Source: Mactromeris polynyma
Taxonomy: Eukaryota > Mollusca > Bivalvia > Venerida > Mactridae
Length of the DNA: 64,000 nt
NCBI GenBank assembly: GCA_032209605.1
Contig: JASFXZ010000033.1
Span: 4,395,001-4,459,000, forward strand
Direction: 5' to 3'
Shown: piece by piece, positions 1 to 11,351 of the stretch
How the letters are laid out: each line of letters begins with the position of its first letter
Position numbering within the stretch: the stretch's first letter is position 1
Position numbers and translations under genes: made by a program
The notes under the pieces: generated by a model
What the model saw: only the letters and a program-made list of their open reading frames with translations
Database searches by the model: none
What the model was told of the DNA's origin: nothing

Positions 1-571
1 TTACAATCCATTTTAGTAGTATCAAACACGTAAACAAAAACTATTAATCTGTTTACAGACCCAGTTCCAACTTCTCTGTATATAGCAAGGTCTTTGTTCA
101 CAAAAATAATAATATTTAAAATTACATTCTTTGAATCTTTTACATAAATTCTCATTAAGTTTCTAAATAATTATCTCAGACTATCATGACACTCAAAATG
201 TATCAGACATAGATTCGTTTTGAGAAATCAACTGTGTAAGGCAAGTCAAACGTATATGTCATCTCATTTCTCGAAAATCTAAAAATAACTGACCTCTACA
301 TTTATTTCAACCTTTCAAGTGTTAATATGAATGTTTTCTGAAAATCATCTTAACTGTACAAGCAAAGCAATCTTCTCATTTCTGGAAAATATAAATTAAA
401 AGATTTAAAAAAAAATAGAATAAAACAATAAAAAAATATTACAAATACTTTTTCTGTAAAACTTTATTGTCAGTGGGTAAAATTATCTTGAATCGAATAA
501 TCTTGGAAAAAAATTAAGTCACGTGCCCCTCCACGTTCCACGTACAAAAAAATATCCCATTCCAGACAGTA

Positions 572-591
572 CGCCGCACTCCAGTGCGGCG
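572..591. repeat. Short GC-rich perfect hairpin
   Basis: CGCCGCACT and AGTGCGGCG form a 9-bp perfect inverted repeat around a 2-base centre, in otherwise AT-rich sequence. A second hairpin follows about 36 bases downstream. The function is unknown; a transposon end is possible. Apart from the two hairpins I see no gene in bases 1-700. Confidence 0.5.
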
Positions 592-627
592 ACAATAAAG
601 ACCGTCTGTTCATGATCACATTTTTTG

Positions 628-656
628 TCAAGCATGGTCTTTGTAGGCATGCTTGA
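628..656. repeat. Second perfect hairpin, 9-bp stem
   Basis: TCAAGCATG and CATGCTTGA pair perfectly around an 11-base loop. It lies about 60 bases upstream of the first exon of the exonuclease-like gene. It may belong with the hairpin at 572-591 to one small mobile element, but no outer termini could be defined. Confidence 0.45.
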
Positions 657-718
657 AGGAATTTATGTATTCTTTGTGATCAATATTAATTCTTTACTAT
701 TAGGAATTGGACATTCTG

Positions 719-2539
719 ATGACCTGGACATTGAACGGTTGCCTGACCCTGTTTACACGAGATGATTTTAAACCTGTGACTTGTACTGGTGAAACTACTT
801 TGATATCATTCGATTTGGAAACCACTGACCTCAGTAAGTCTGAAAACAATGAATATTAAAGACATGGTTTTGCTATTTGCATATCAGTGTTTTGTAAATC
901 AATCAAATCTTACGTTAACCACCAAGGCAATTTCTCTTCAACCGAACAATGTTTGTAACCTTGACGCAGATTGGTTAACATTTCGTTAAGACCTATATAT
1001 TTGTTAACCAAACCTAAAAATAGTAACTTGTTTATTGTTATGTATTTTTCTTCCGAAGCAAAGTAATTAACACAATTATTGCGTAAATGGTGTCATGTTT
1101 GCCAAACAAAATCTTGATCACGCTAGAGGCGTTATTCTTATTATTGTAAACATAGCAATGTTGTATGAAAACCGGATGAACATAATTTGTTTTCCTTAAC
1201 AACTACGTCTGAAAGTGGATCGTATAGTGTATTTCAAGATTTATCCAGTAAGTAGTGTTGTTAGTCATCACCACAGGGAATTGTCCAGTTTTGGAAGACT
1301 TTCTTGGTTTTATGTACCAGTCGCGAACATTTATATTGTTTTAATCAGATAAATCGCTATGTAACAAGTTTATTAACATAATTTGTGAGTTCACGACTTA
1401 TGCAATAAGTAATGATGTACTATATTGAAACAGACTATACTGCGTGTATGAATAATCACACTTCGGAGTTATTTATATCCAGTCTCCCACGTAGTGATCT
1501 CCCCTTACATGTAAATGAGTTTCTGTAGTAGAGCGTAATCGAATGACCAGCAGTCGTAACATTTAGGCAATGTTTTATGTTGTACAACAAATTATAACCT
1601 TCAGAATACAACAAATTTACATACTTCAAGTACTTTCTTGTTTACTTTGTGTTTGCATAAACAGTGAACACTTTAAAATTACATTGCTCTTCCATAATCG
1701 GTTTTGCTTGGTTATTGTCTTCAAAACTTATTTCCAGTCTGGTAGACTTTTCATTCATCAGATGACATTTCATCTTGACATTTTGCTAAGAAACATAATC
1801 TAAATCTGGCTAAATGTGCAACTTGACAAATGTTTGACACACGGTATATATTATGTTGATCAAATTAACTTTACATGTTTGACAAAATAATTAAAACTGA
1901 TAGAAACATATTATATTATCATAATTCTGATGAAAGTTTGTGATTTTAGTGATGCAATAACCTTGTTTTTTTCTTTGGTTTACAGTTCGTGGCAGAAACA
2001 TTCCTCACATCATTCAGATTGCTGCAATGAAATTCAACAGTAGGCATGTCTTCAACAAGTTTGTTTTGCCCAAACAGCCAATAACTGCAAGTTCTACAAA
2101 AATTACTGGAATTTCAATTTCTGGCTGTAATGTCATGACTGTAAATGAATGTCCTGTTGAGTCATTGTCAATTAAAACGACTCTGTCGCGTTTCTGTGCA
2201 TTGTTGGAACGATTCAAGAATGTTATTAGTATTGCTCGTAATGGGCGCAGGTTCGACTTTCCTATTATTATAGATGCAATGAACAATGCCAATCTGCTAA
2301 ACGGATTGTACACCTGTGTGTCAGGTTTTGTAGATTCATTACCAGTGTTTCGTAAGCAATTCCCAGGCAGACAATCATACAGACAGGACGACTAGGTACT
2401 TGGAATACTAAATACAACTTATAGAGCTCATGATGCATCTGAAGATGTGAGGAGTTTATGTAATTTATTACAACATAATATATCAGTAAAAACGTTAATG
2501 TCATTCAGTTTTTCAACGAAAGCTGCGTATTTTTATTAA
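719..2539 (+). pseudogene. DEDDh exonuclease (PML C-terminal-like), interrupted by in-frame TAG
   Basis: Exon 719-833 and exon 1986-2395 join in frame across GT...AG (phase 1). Exon 1 gives the Exo I motif SFDLETTD. Exon 2 starts with IRGRNIPHIIQIAA and continues to an Exo II-like ARNGRRFDFP, where the usual His of HNGRRFD is Arg. A TAG at 2393-2395 follows SYRQDD. Reading on in the same frame restores family-like sequence including AHDASEDVRSL, the Exo III HxxxD motif, before TAA at 2537-2539. The domain resembles DnaQ-like 3'-5' exonucleases such as the PML C-terminal domain, which act on nucleic acid 3' ends. With the stop in place the product (174 residues) lacks one catalytic motif. It is also shorter than relatives at the C terminus. 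The chosen ATG at 719 has an in-frame stop just upstream, but an upstream exon spliced at the AG before 703 is possible. Readthrough, a base-call error or a polymorphism are alternatives to pseudogene. Confidence 0.7.
862..1646 (-). repeat. Dispersed repeat family A, longest copy
   Basis: This copy lies inside the exonuclease-like gene's intron. Read on the minus strand it matches 44549-45114 over most of its length and 38475-38757 over both ends. Shared blocks include TTGTTGTACAACATAAAA, TAACCAATCTG and CACTGATATGCAA. No coding capacity was found; the 77-codon ORF at 1570-1803 begins inside it and runs past its end. The class is unknown. Confidence 0.7.
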
Positions 2540-3099
2540 GTTTTCAACATCATAAGATGTACTTGTTGATGATCACGGGTAGTGCTTCAAATTGACTATA
2601 CATGGTTTCACAATATACCGGTACTGAAAATCATTTTCATATTTTGAACAATTGAAACGGAAATACATCTCTTTTTTTATATATTTATATCTATATAACT
2701 GAAGATAATGTTAATAACATAATGAAACATATGCTGTATTCTGTTTTTATGACTTCAGAAATACGGAGACTGGATTGATTTGTCGATAAAAGTTCATCTT
2801 TTTCAAGTGGGGTTGGGTAGATGCAGGTCATAGCATTGCATAGCAGAGACGGCATTAACACTAGATAATTATCGATTCAGTTAATCTGTGACTTTTAATT
2901 TATATGTGGTGTTATGTCAATTTCAATGAATTGGTTGTATTTATGCGCTGAAATTTTGTAGAAGCATTACAGCCATATTGAACTTTCTGTGAGTATTGTT
3001 TTATTTATTCACGTTTAATTGCAATATACATTATATGTCTGCGGAGTTCTTAGCACTTTTTTTAAGTGTAGATTAATTAATTATTTGTCTACCTTTAGA

Positions 3100-3360
3100 T
3101 AATGCCCACCTTTAAATACAGTCCACCTGTAGATAATGTCCACTTGTGAATAACGTCCACCTATGGATTATGTGTACCGGTAAAAACTGTCTAACTGTAG
3201 ATACTGTCAACCTGTACATAATGGTCGCTCATATATATAACAAACCTGTACGTTAATACTGTCGAACAACATTTACTGTTCTTCTGTAGATACCGGCCAC
3301 TCATTGTAGATAATTTCCATCCGTATATACTCTCAACCTGTGTATCTTCTCCACTTTATA
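3100..3360. repeat. Degenerate minisatellite related to the 9.3-10.4 kb array
   Basis: Units of roughly 16-20 bases read like TGTAGATAATGTCCACC, with strong divergence. They share the GATACTGTCAACCTGT phrase with the array at 9300-10411, in the same position relative to the neighbouring GPCR. It appears to be the older or more eroded copy. Confidence 0.65.
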
Positions 3361-3513
3361 GAAAATAAAGACAAACATGTTATATAGTACAATTTATTTA
3401 CAGGTTTTTATAATTATGCATACAAATATTGGAACTCACATCAACAATAACATTTCCAGAACAATAAGAAACAAGATAAAACAAGAAAATATACAGTATT
3501 TCCAAAATAAATT

Positions 3514-3690
3514 CAGTAAAACCTCAATAATAAGACCACCTTTGTGACCCTTGAAAACTGGTCTTATTATCGCGATGGTCTTAATATTGAAGTTGAATAA
3601 AGAGCAAAACAGTAAAAATGTACTCGAAAATTGTGGTCACAATTTAGGGGTGGTCTTTAGTTGAGGTGCTCGTTAAGTGGGGTTTTAATA
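3514..3690. mobile_element. MITE family B copy 1 (CAGTAAAACCTC termini)
   Basis: It begins CAGTAAAACCTCAATAATAA and ends in a diverged inverted copy (GGGGTTTTAAT), about 177 bp with no ORF. Related copies lie at 35215-35393 and 39294-39459. It sits in the left duplication arm only, so it inserted after the duplication or was lost from the right arm. The TA-flanked copy at 35.2 kb suggests a Tc1/mariner or pogo-type driver. Confidence 0.6.
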
Positions 3691-4850
3691 CTTAGAAATT
3701 ACGTAAATGTCACCCACAGAGCAACCCTTTTACATAAACTATCATTTTGAAATTCAATTCATAGATATAATTCTTGGTATAATTACATTTATACTTTACA
3801 TCCTGGTTGTTGTCAAACTGTCAAATTCCCCGATACTGTAAGACGACAATTTTGTATATTAAAACATTTATCTTATTAAAGTTTTGAAAGAATTGATAAT
3901 AACTTTTAATTACGTGCACCTAGCATTTTCGTTCATTGTCACTGACCAAATGTTAGCAGTAATATAATTTCTCTATGTATATCGTCATATATAATAGTTT
4001 ACACACTGTAATAAACAATCAAAATAAAATATTTTATATATTTATTATCTTATATGTATATTAAAATTAACGAAGCAGACTTTACGAAATAGTAAGTAAT
4101 GAAAATTGATTTATACACAAGAACGTGTTACACCATTTTTCCTTGACCAGCATAAATAATGCTGCAGTGTTCGGTCCTCCCAACGGGGTTACGTAGCGGT
4201 CAAGGCGACAATTAAATACGCTGCTTGGAATTAAATCATTTTGAAGGAGAATCAGTTATTCCCCTTTCTAAATGGCAACCATTAAAGCCTTTTTAAAAAT
4301 ATGATTTTAATCAAGACCGTTCAGGAAAATAAAATGACTCGAATTCTTCCTCAAGTGCTTACATCTGTTCTTGCTAATAAGTGTGAGTACCTCGAAATGG
4401 TTTCGTTTTCACAATGAATTCTTAGAAAGATATACTGAATTAGGTTATTACATCTAAATATTACATGTACATTGTATGTAGGTACTTTAACAGCTACCCA
4501 TACATTCTTTCAGTCGATATTTAACCATTGTATCAATGAAAGACGCTGGTGAAATCTAACTGATAGCCCCAATGATAAATACATTTACGACAATGAATAC
4601 AATTTTATAAAATGCTGTCATAATGAAGAACGGAGCCTGGAGAGATTCAGCAGATAAGATGAGCCCCAGTGATTTGTTACAGCAGATGAATAATTAAATT
4701 ATGCCACAAATACAGGACATGAAGAGGTAAAACAAACATATAAGCAGGACTTTTATGTATATATTGCTTTAAAGGAAAGAAATGTTGCATACTGATTAAG
4801 ATACTGTTATTTGGATTTGTTCACTAAAATGACTGGTCATTACTAACAAT

Positions 4851-5852
4851 CTAAGACTCAAAGGATTGTCTTGAACATGGAATTATATTGATCATTGACA
4901 ATTTCATACTGTGAAGAGCTTCTTTGACTTCTGGGTCCAAGGCACAGTACAGTATGGGATTGATTATGTGATTAATGAAATAAAAGCGGAGAAAGAATAA
5001 AAAAACAACTTTGTTGTTATTCGAAAGATTTCCAAATATACCTTCAGTTGAACCTAAAGTGCAAAGCATGGCGTAGTAAACTATTATAGTGACAATGAAA
5101 CATCCGGTTAAAATTATCATAATTACAGTTTTCATGCGCGCCCGCCGTGCCAGTGGAGACTGTGAAACACTATTCTGTCGCTCTCTTATAAGTGTTTTTG
5201 CTATTCTTAGGTACATTACAAACATGGACAGCAAAAATAAAAACACGAAAAAACCAATAACGGCTTGATATGCAAGAGGTTGATTGCTGTTCTTATACTC
5301 TTCATCCTTCTCGCAAATACGAACTGTTATTGTTGTGTTCCCAATTGTCTTATCTTTACATATGGTTCCCCAGAAAATAGTCACAGGCACTGCAACGACA
5401 CTTGCTATTAATATTGATACCACACACGAAATCACGGCAACCTTTGGTTTAATTTGCCATTTCAGGGGTCTGCACACTTTACGGTATCGATCAATTGCAA
5501 TTACTAAAAGACATAGAGTCTCTGCAAATACCGTGGAAACATTGAAAAAATCTTTCGCCTTACAAAGTTTTGGGAACGGGTATTTGTACCAGAAACTCTG
5601 AGTCAATATTTCCGCCGGCATTGTAGTGACTGTACACAATATATCGATGATGCTCAAAAAAATGACTACCGTCCGGAAGTTGCAGGAATGGTAACGGAAG
5701 ATAAAGACGTAAAGTACTAACAAGTTTCCAAAGAACCCAATAACAATCTCAATTCCATCAAATACAGAGACAGGCAGCAGTAGTTTAGAAAAGTCAGAAT
5801 TTATCTGGTCCAATAGTAGCTCTTGATTAGGATTATTTTCTTTGCAATCCAT
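4851..5852 (-). CDS. Rhodopsin-class GPCR, copy A (intronless)
   Basis: This single exon encodes 333 residues with seven hydrophobic segments. Visible landmarks are GN at 42-43 in TM1, Asp70 in TM2, Cys97 before TM3 paired by expectation with an extracellular-loop Cys (Cys180), DRYRKVC at 121-127 and NPILY at 298-302 in TM7. There is no CWxP in TM6 (GCFIVTIIVYY instead). The N terminus has no N-X-S/T site; one site lies in loop 2 (Asn172). These traits fit a plasma-membrane class A peptide-type or orphan receptor; the ligand is unknown. It looks like a member of a lineage-specific GPCR expansion. The paralogue at 11352-12353 has the same length and orientation. The start MDCKENNP is aligned with the paralogue's MGCNETNP. 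Confidence 0.9.
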   Translation of the reverse strand: MDCKENNPNQELLLDQINSDFSKLLLPVSVFDGIEIVIGFFGNLLVLYVFIFRYHSCNFRTVVIFLSIIDILCTVTTMPAEILTQSFWYKYPFPKLCKAKDFFNVSTVFAETLCLLVIAIDRYRKVCRPLKWQIKPKVAVISCVVSILIASVVAVPVTIFWGTICKDKTIGNTTITVRICEKDEEYKNSNQPLAYQAVIGFFVFLFLLSMFVMYLRIAKTLIRERQNSVSQSPLARRARMKTVIMIILTGCFIVTIIVYYAMLCTLGSTEGIFGNLSNNNKVVFLFFLRFYFINHIINPILYCALDPEVKEALHSMKLSMINIIPCSRQSFES

Positions 5853-8800
5853 CTTGAATTTAACGTTACACTTAAAGCTGATTAATACAGATATCCTCTA
5901 TGTTGCTTCGTGTTTTCACTAGTCAGAGAATTAATTATAAGTTGATCGTACGGTCGATTCGACTATTCTATTTTATTATTCACTTCAATATTACTGTCTA
6001 CCATTTTCCAAAGAGTGTGGTCACTGTTCAGCGTTCTTCAACAGCGTTAGTTGTTTCTGTTGGTACCGAATGTTGTCTAGTATATTCCAAATTATATTTC
6101 ATTTCATCTTATGGATTTAAAACAATATCAGTCATTCTGCAAATGGCGTGTAAGCAAATATATGAATTTATCTCACCGAAGTCGTTTTTGTGAAGTACAC
6201 CGATTTTGAAATAAAAATAAACAACAGGGCTTTATCACTCAAATCCATAGAATATAAGTCCCGGTTTCCATTTGCGCACAAACGCACATCTGCATACGTT
6301 TCCCAAAGAGAAAATAGTTTGTTCGTTTGTGGACGTCTACAAGAAGAGATAATTTGAAAAGGAAGCAAAATTGCGGACGTATAAATACGAAGATACGCAG
6401 AAATGAAACTACGGAAACGAATATAATCAAAGGACTGAAGGTTCTGAGAGGCGCTTACACGTTTGCACATTTTCCATATTATCGTATTATAAATTAATAC
6501 GCGACTATTCGGGTAAACTCATTCACCAAAATTGACACAATGGAAACCGCGCTTGAAAGAAAATTCGTGGATAAAAAGAGCCGGAGTGGGGGTGCATATA
6601 AACGCTGGAGTGGGGTGTAAACAACATACGGATGTACTGTAATTATGAATGAAGACAAACACACCGACTGCATCTTTGTATTGAATCACGCAGTTAAGGA
6701 AAGAGTCCTTTGTATTAGTATGCTATTTGTACTTGATCGTCATCACATAACCAAACAATGAATCTGACTAAACTGGTTTTCGCAGAATTTTCACAACTAT
6801 TGTATTCTCCTCAACTTTATCACAGACGTAGATATCTTAACTAGTTATCTGTGTTATACGGTATGCCGGTTGGGACATGCCACGTGCGACTTACTACTAA
6901 TGAGTTGTGTACTGCAAAGCTAGATTAACATGCGCACCGTCCTATATTTGTCAAGACATGTATTAATACATGTGGATGATTTAACCAAGTGATTTTATAG
7001 TAATAAAATATCTGTAGACAGAAAATTGCATTTCTTTTATTGGAGATAATCAGTGCGATAGTCCTAGCATGGTAGTAAAATAGTGACCTCCCTTCGTTAG
7101 TGGGAATGTTGCATTTTCTTACGTCTGGCATTGCATAATGGTTATTATTTCATGATAATATACCAGGGATAAGCTTTATTGCACTAAATAGTAAACTAAC
7201 CATAGTTTATAAATAAGTCCATGGGGTTTCTATATGTCTCGAGTTAATAACTGAGTTTTATGCAAAACATAGACGACAACCAACGATAACAGAAAGTTTC
7301 GTTCGACAACATTCTATACATGTACATGGAAGATCGAAAAAATGTTTTATGACAAGTCGCAAGTGGCATGTTCAAACGGCTTTCTGTAGTATGTAGTAAG
7401 AACACCAAATGTTTATATATCAACAAGATATACTCATATAACATACATACTCATTTGACTTGATTTGTTTAACTGAAGGGAAAATTAACTACTTGTACCA
7501 AGTCGCATTATGTCTGAATTCTTAGATAGGAAGCTTGAACAAAGGACAGGGGCGATCCCTTCCTGCATCCATCGCCTGAGTAACCTCCAGATGGTTCTTA
7601 CATAGAAGCTGATAATCACAGGCACAACTCTATAGTAAACTTCCACAAATTAGTTTTCTAGTTTAAAGAAATCTCCCTTTCTATTTCGTAAATCTAGAGC
7701 GTTTTATAAGGACAAAACATGCATGAGGTGAGAGCTAAATACATAGTGTATATACAGTCCCCATAAACTGATGAAACCAGGAAAGGCCAAGTATTAAGTG
7801 CCTTATATGGTATTCGGGCTAAGATTGAACGCGCCTACATTTCAGATACAATATAACGAAACCAATATGCATCACACTTTAAAAACACTACATTTTCTGC
7901 AACATGTTGATTTGTTAGCAGTTAGTTATGCCGTGTATGGTATGGAATATATGATTCAGTTATATTGAACAATCGAAAAGTGGTGGTGGGTAATTCTTTA
8001 TTTTAGAGGATTTTAACGAAAATAAAAATTATAAAAACTAACTTTAAACACAAAAATGAAGTCAGATTGCATCTACTACTTATGCTGAACATGGTATTAT
8101 GTGTAGCAGAGCACAATATTGACCCGTTATGTTAAAATGCACCTCGAAAACATTAGGTTCGTCGTTTCAGATCAGCGAGTTCGCTTTTCAGACCAGTATA
8201 ACTCCTACACAATATCTCCCGCAGTGCATTGACACGGTGGAATTTGGAGCCCAAGTCAAATAAACATAAATCGTGTAGCATTATCCACTATTTGGATAAA
8301 TCAGCTAAATACATGCACAGGTGAGCAGTTTGTTTTCACAGCACTTTTCTAGATTTGAAACAAGATTTTGAATTAGATTTTGGTGCGTGAAAATACAAGT
8401 AGGCTGTTTACTTTTTACTAAGGATGTGTGGAAATCGCTTCTTGGCTATGGAGTGAAATACAGAAACCTACATTCGTAGAACGTAGTCGAGATATACATG
8501 TGAGCATACCGCATAACGGGAAAGTTCCCTGTTCAATTTGTACAAAACTGAAATACATTCATAAAATCATCATAAACGAAACGATTGAAATTAACATTTT
8601 GCAACCTCTCCAGAGAAACACTCTTTGGGAAATGCAAAGTTTGGCTGCAGTACTGAGATAATTGCTCAAGAGGTATTAAATTGGTAGTAATATTGTAACT
8701 GCGGAAAGATATATCACTTTCTTTAAGAAAGGTTGAATACTGCTCTGGACAGACAGTAAACTACTGTTTTATACAATCGTGCACTGTAGTGAAACGAATT

Positions 8801-9299
8801 ACGTTGTGATAGTGTAGAATTAAACATATCGTAAGTACATGATCTAAAATATGCTGTCCAGGAATATGTGTAACATCCCTAATATCACTTTATCTTTACT
8901 TGTAGTACATTATTCTGGTTCCAGGGGATGTTATGGTAATGATTTAAATACCTGAACATGTTTTAGCAAGAAAATTCTCTTTAAAACTGAAACAAACTGT
9001 TTTCTTCTGACAATAAAAAGATTTGGCTGTGCAAACTTAAAAGTTAACATTTCGTGTTCACATATTCATTTTTTATATGCTTTTTCCATTGCAGATCTGG
9101 TTATTTTTGTAACTTTTGATCTTCCCTTCAAAAAAACAAATACATTTTATGATCATATGTAACTACCAAAGTTATATACAGATGCATTTAAGGAACTTTA
9201 AAACTTGGACACCAAAATTTGCAAGATGTAACCAAAATTCCTGGTCATCATATTTTGGATCACATTGCATTAAAAACTTCATGATACTAGACTGATACT
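5853..9299. other. Intergenic region between the two GPCR copies
   Basis: The first ~260 bases are the conserved upstream flank shared with the other GPCR copy. The rest is AT-rich, with only short ORFs that show no family motifs and no recognisable exon boundaries. I see nothing coding here. The GPCR A promoter is presumably in the first few hundred bases, but no clear TATA or initiator could be assigned. Confidence 0.5.
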
Positions 9300-9782
9300 G
9301 TGGGTACTGTTCACCTATGGATACTGGCTACAAGTGGATACTGTCCACCTATAGATACTGGCTATCAGTGGATAATGTCCACCTATGGATACTGTCTACC
9401 AGAGGATACTGTCCACCTATGGATATTGTCTACCAGTGGATACTGTCTACGTATGGAAACTGTCTACCAGTGGATAATGTCCACTACGGATACTGTCTAC
9501 CAGCGGATACTGTCTACTTATGGATACTGCCTCCTCCAGAAACTGTCACTCTGTAGATACTAGCCACAGAATGTGAACCATGATACTAGACTGATACTGT
9601 GGGTACTGTTCACCTATGGATACTGGCTACAAGTGGATACTGTCTACCTATGGATACTGTCTACCAGTAGATACTAGCCACAGAATGTGAACCTATAGAT
9701 ACTTTCAACTTGTTGATAATGCCCACTCAAATGTAGTACCAACCTGTACGTTGATACTGTCCAACAACATAATAATACTGTT
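9300..9782. repeat. Irregular minisatellite, ~16-22 bp units
   Basis: Alternating phrases such as TATGGATACTGTCTACC and AGTGGATACTGTCCACC repeat with variable spacing. A longer block (ATGATACTAGACTGATACTG) occurs at about 9281 and again near 9580. ORFs in this stretch are repeat artefacts. Confidence 0.8.
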
Positions 9783-10411
9783 CTTCTGTAGATACCGGCC
9801 CCTCATTGATACTGTCAATCTCTAGATACTTTCCACCTGTTTATATACACTCAACCTGTATACTAGTATACCGGTCCCTCATTGATACTGTCAACCTCTA
9901 GATACTTACCACCTGTTTATATACACTCAACCGGTATACTAGTATACCGGTCCCTTATTGATACTGTCAACCTCTAGATACTTACCACCTGTTTATATAC
10001 ACTCAACCTGTATACTAGTATACTCGCCCCTCATTGATACTGTCAACCTCTAGATACTTACCACCTGTCTATATACATTCAACCTGTATACTAGTATACT
10101 CGCCCCTCATTGATACTGTCAACCTCTAGATACTTACCACCTGTTTATATACATTCAACCTGTATACTAGTATACTCGCCCCTCATTGATACTGTCAACC
10201 TCTAGATACTTACCACCTGTTTATATGCACTCAACCTGTATACTAGTATACCGGTCCCTTATTGATACTGTCAACCTCTAGATACTTACCACCTGTTTAT
10301 ATACATTCAACCTGTATACTAGTATACTCGCCCCGCATTGATACTGTCAACCTCTAGATACTTACCACCTGTTTATATACACTCAACCTGTATACTAGTA
10401 TACTCGCCACT
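9783..10411. repeat. 76-bp tandem repeat, ~8 copies
   Basis: TATACTAGTATA recurs at 9859, 9935, 10011, 10087, 10163, 10239, 10315 and 10391, exactly 76 bases apart each time. A diverged unit precedes the first of these. Each unit carries CATTGATACTGTCAACCTC and CACCTGTTTATAT. Variants alternate between ACCGGTCCC and ACTCGCCCC after the palindrome, hinting at a two-type array. Confidence 0.92.
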
Positions 10412-11351
10412 TAATAGAAAATTGTGACCGATCAATATTTTAACACATAAATACATGAATATGCTATTATTATGTGGGTGAATATTTCTATTCACTGCAG
10501 TAAGCGGCAGTTCACAAAGACAAATATGTTATATAGTACAATTTATTTACAGGTTTATGTGCATACAAACATTGTATTTGGAACTCACACCAATAATATA
10601 ATTTCCAGGATACAGTTATAACAATAAAAGCAAGAATATACACAGTATTACCAAAATAACATGAACCGAAATTTTATACACAGAACAACCCTGTTGCATG
10701 AAGTATCATTTTGAATTTTAATTTATTGATAAAACGAATGACGAAATAGCATACATGTAGGCGTTACATCCTGGCTGTAATCAAACTGTCAAAATACCTG
10801 ATAGTGTAGTAAGATAGTATAGATAGAAACAGTTCAATTTTGTATACTGAAACGTTATCTTATCCAAGGATTGAGAGTAGTGATACTAACATTAATCGTT
10901 TTCGTCCAAATTAAATTCGATTTTTACATTAAAGTGAATAACCCTGTTTTTGATGTCAAAGTTGAAACGACATGAGCACTGAAATCGAAAATAAACATAT
11001 TCAAATAGTATTCATATCAATGGATGGAGAAGTTTGACATCAACATTGGTAAGCAAATAAGACGACAGTAATAAAAATAGTAGTCGTCTTTTCGTACAGA
11101 CTAAGAAGGGTAAATACTAGAACATGATGCATAAACACACAACTTTAGATGTAAATGAAATGAATATTTGGTGTTTATGTTAACAAAGAATGAACAATGA
11201 AATAGGTTAATATTGTACAATCCGTACATCTTTTGAGATGCCACAAATAAAGACACGCTTTATAGAAAAGATATGTGTTGCATATTGATTAATAGACTGT
11301 TATTTGGATTTGAACACTAAAATGACTATACTACTGGATATTACTAACAAT

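Larger units (their letters stand above)
3100..6110. repeat. Segmental duplication, left arm
   Basis: The order is degenerate minisatellite, a conserved block (3367-3470, containing GTTATATAGTACAATTTATT), GPCR A, and upstream flank with CGATTCGACT and CATTTTCCAAA. The same order recurs at about 9300-12570. Beyond about 6110 and 12570 I no longer see matching sequence. The conserved block lies about 7.15 kb from its partner but the GPCRs are 6.50 kb apart, so indels have accumulated since the duplication. Confidence 0.8.

Noticed and set aside
2352..2395. A 44-nt intron (GTAAGC...GACTAG) that would remove the in-frame TAG of the exonuclease
   Set aside because: Removing 44 nt shifts the frame so that AHDASEDVRSL is lost, and it would delete conserved-looking FPGRQSYRQ sequence.
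8428..8661. 77-codon plus-strand ORF between the GPCR copies
   Set aside because: It has no domain, no splice signals and no partner ORF; length is within chance expectation.
9300..9563. Two overlapping repetitive ORFs (YGYCLPEDTVHLWILST-like)
   Set aside because: They are translations of the irregular minisatellite; there is no start context, splice sites or family resemblance.
9783..10411. CRISPR-like array
   Set aside because: Repeats are contiguous 76-bp units without unique spacers, in a eukaryotic genome.
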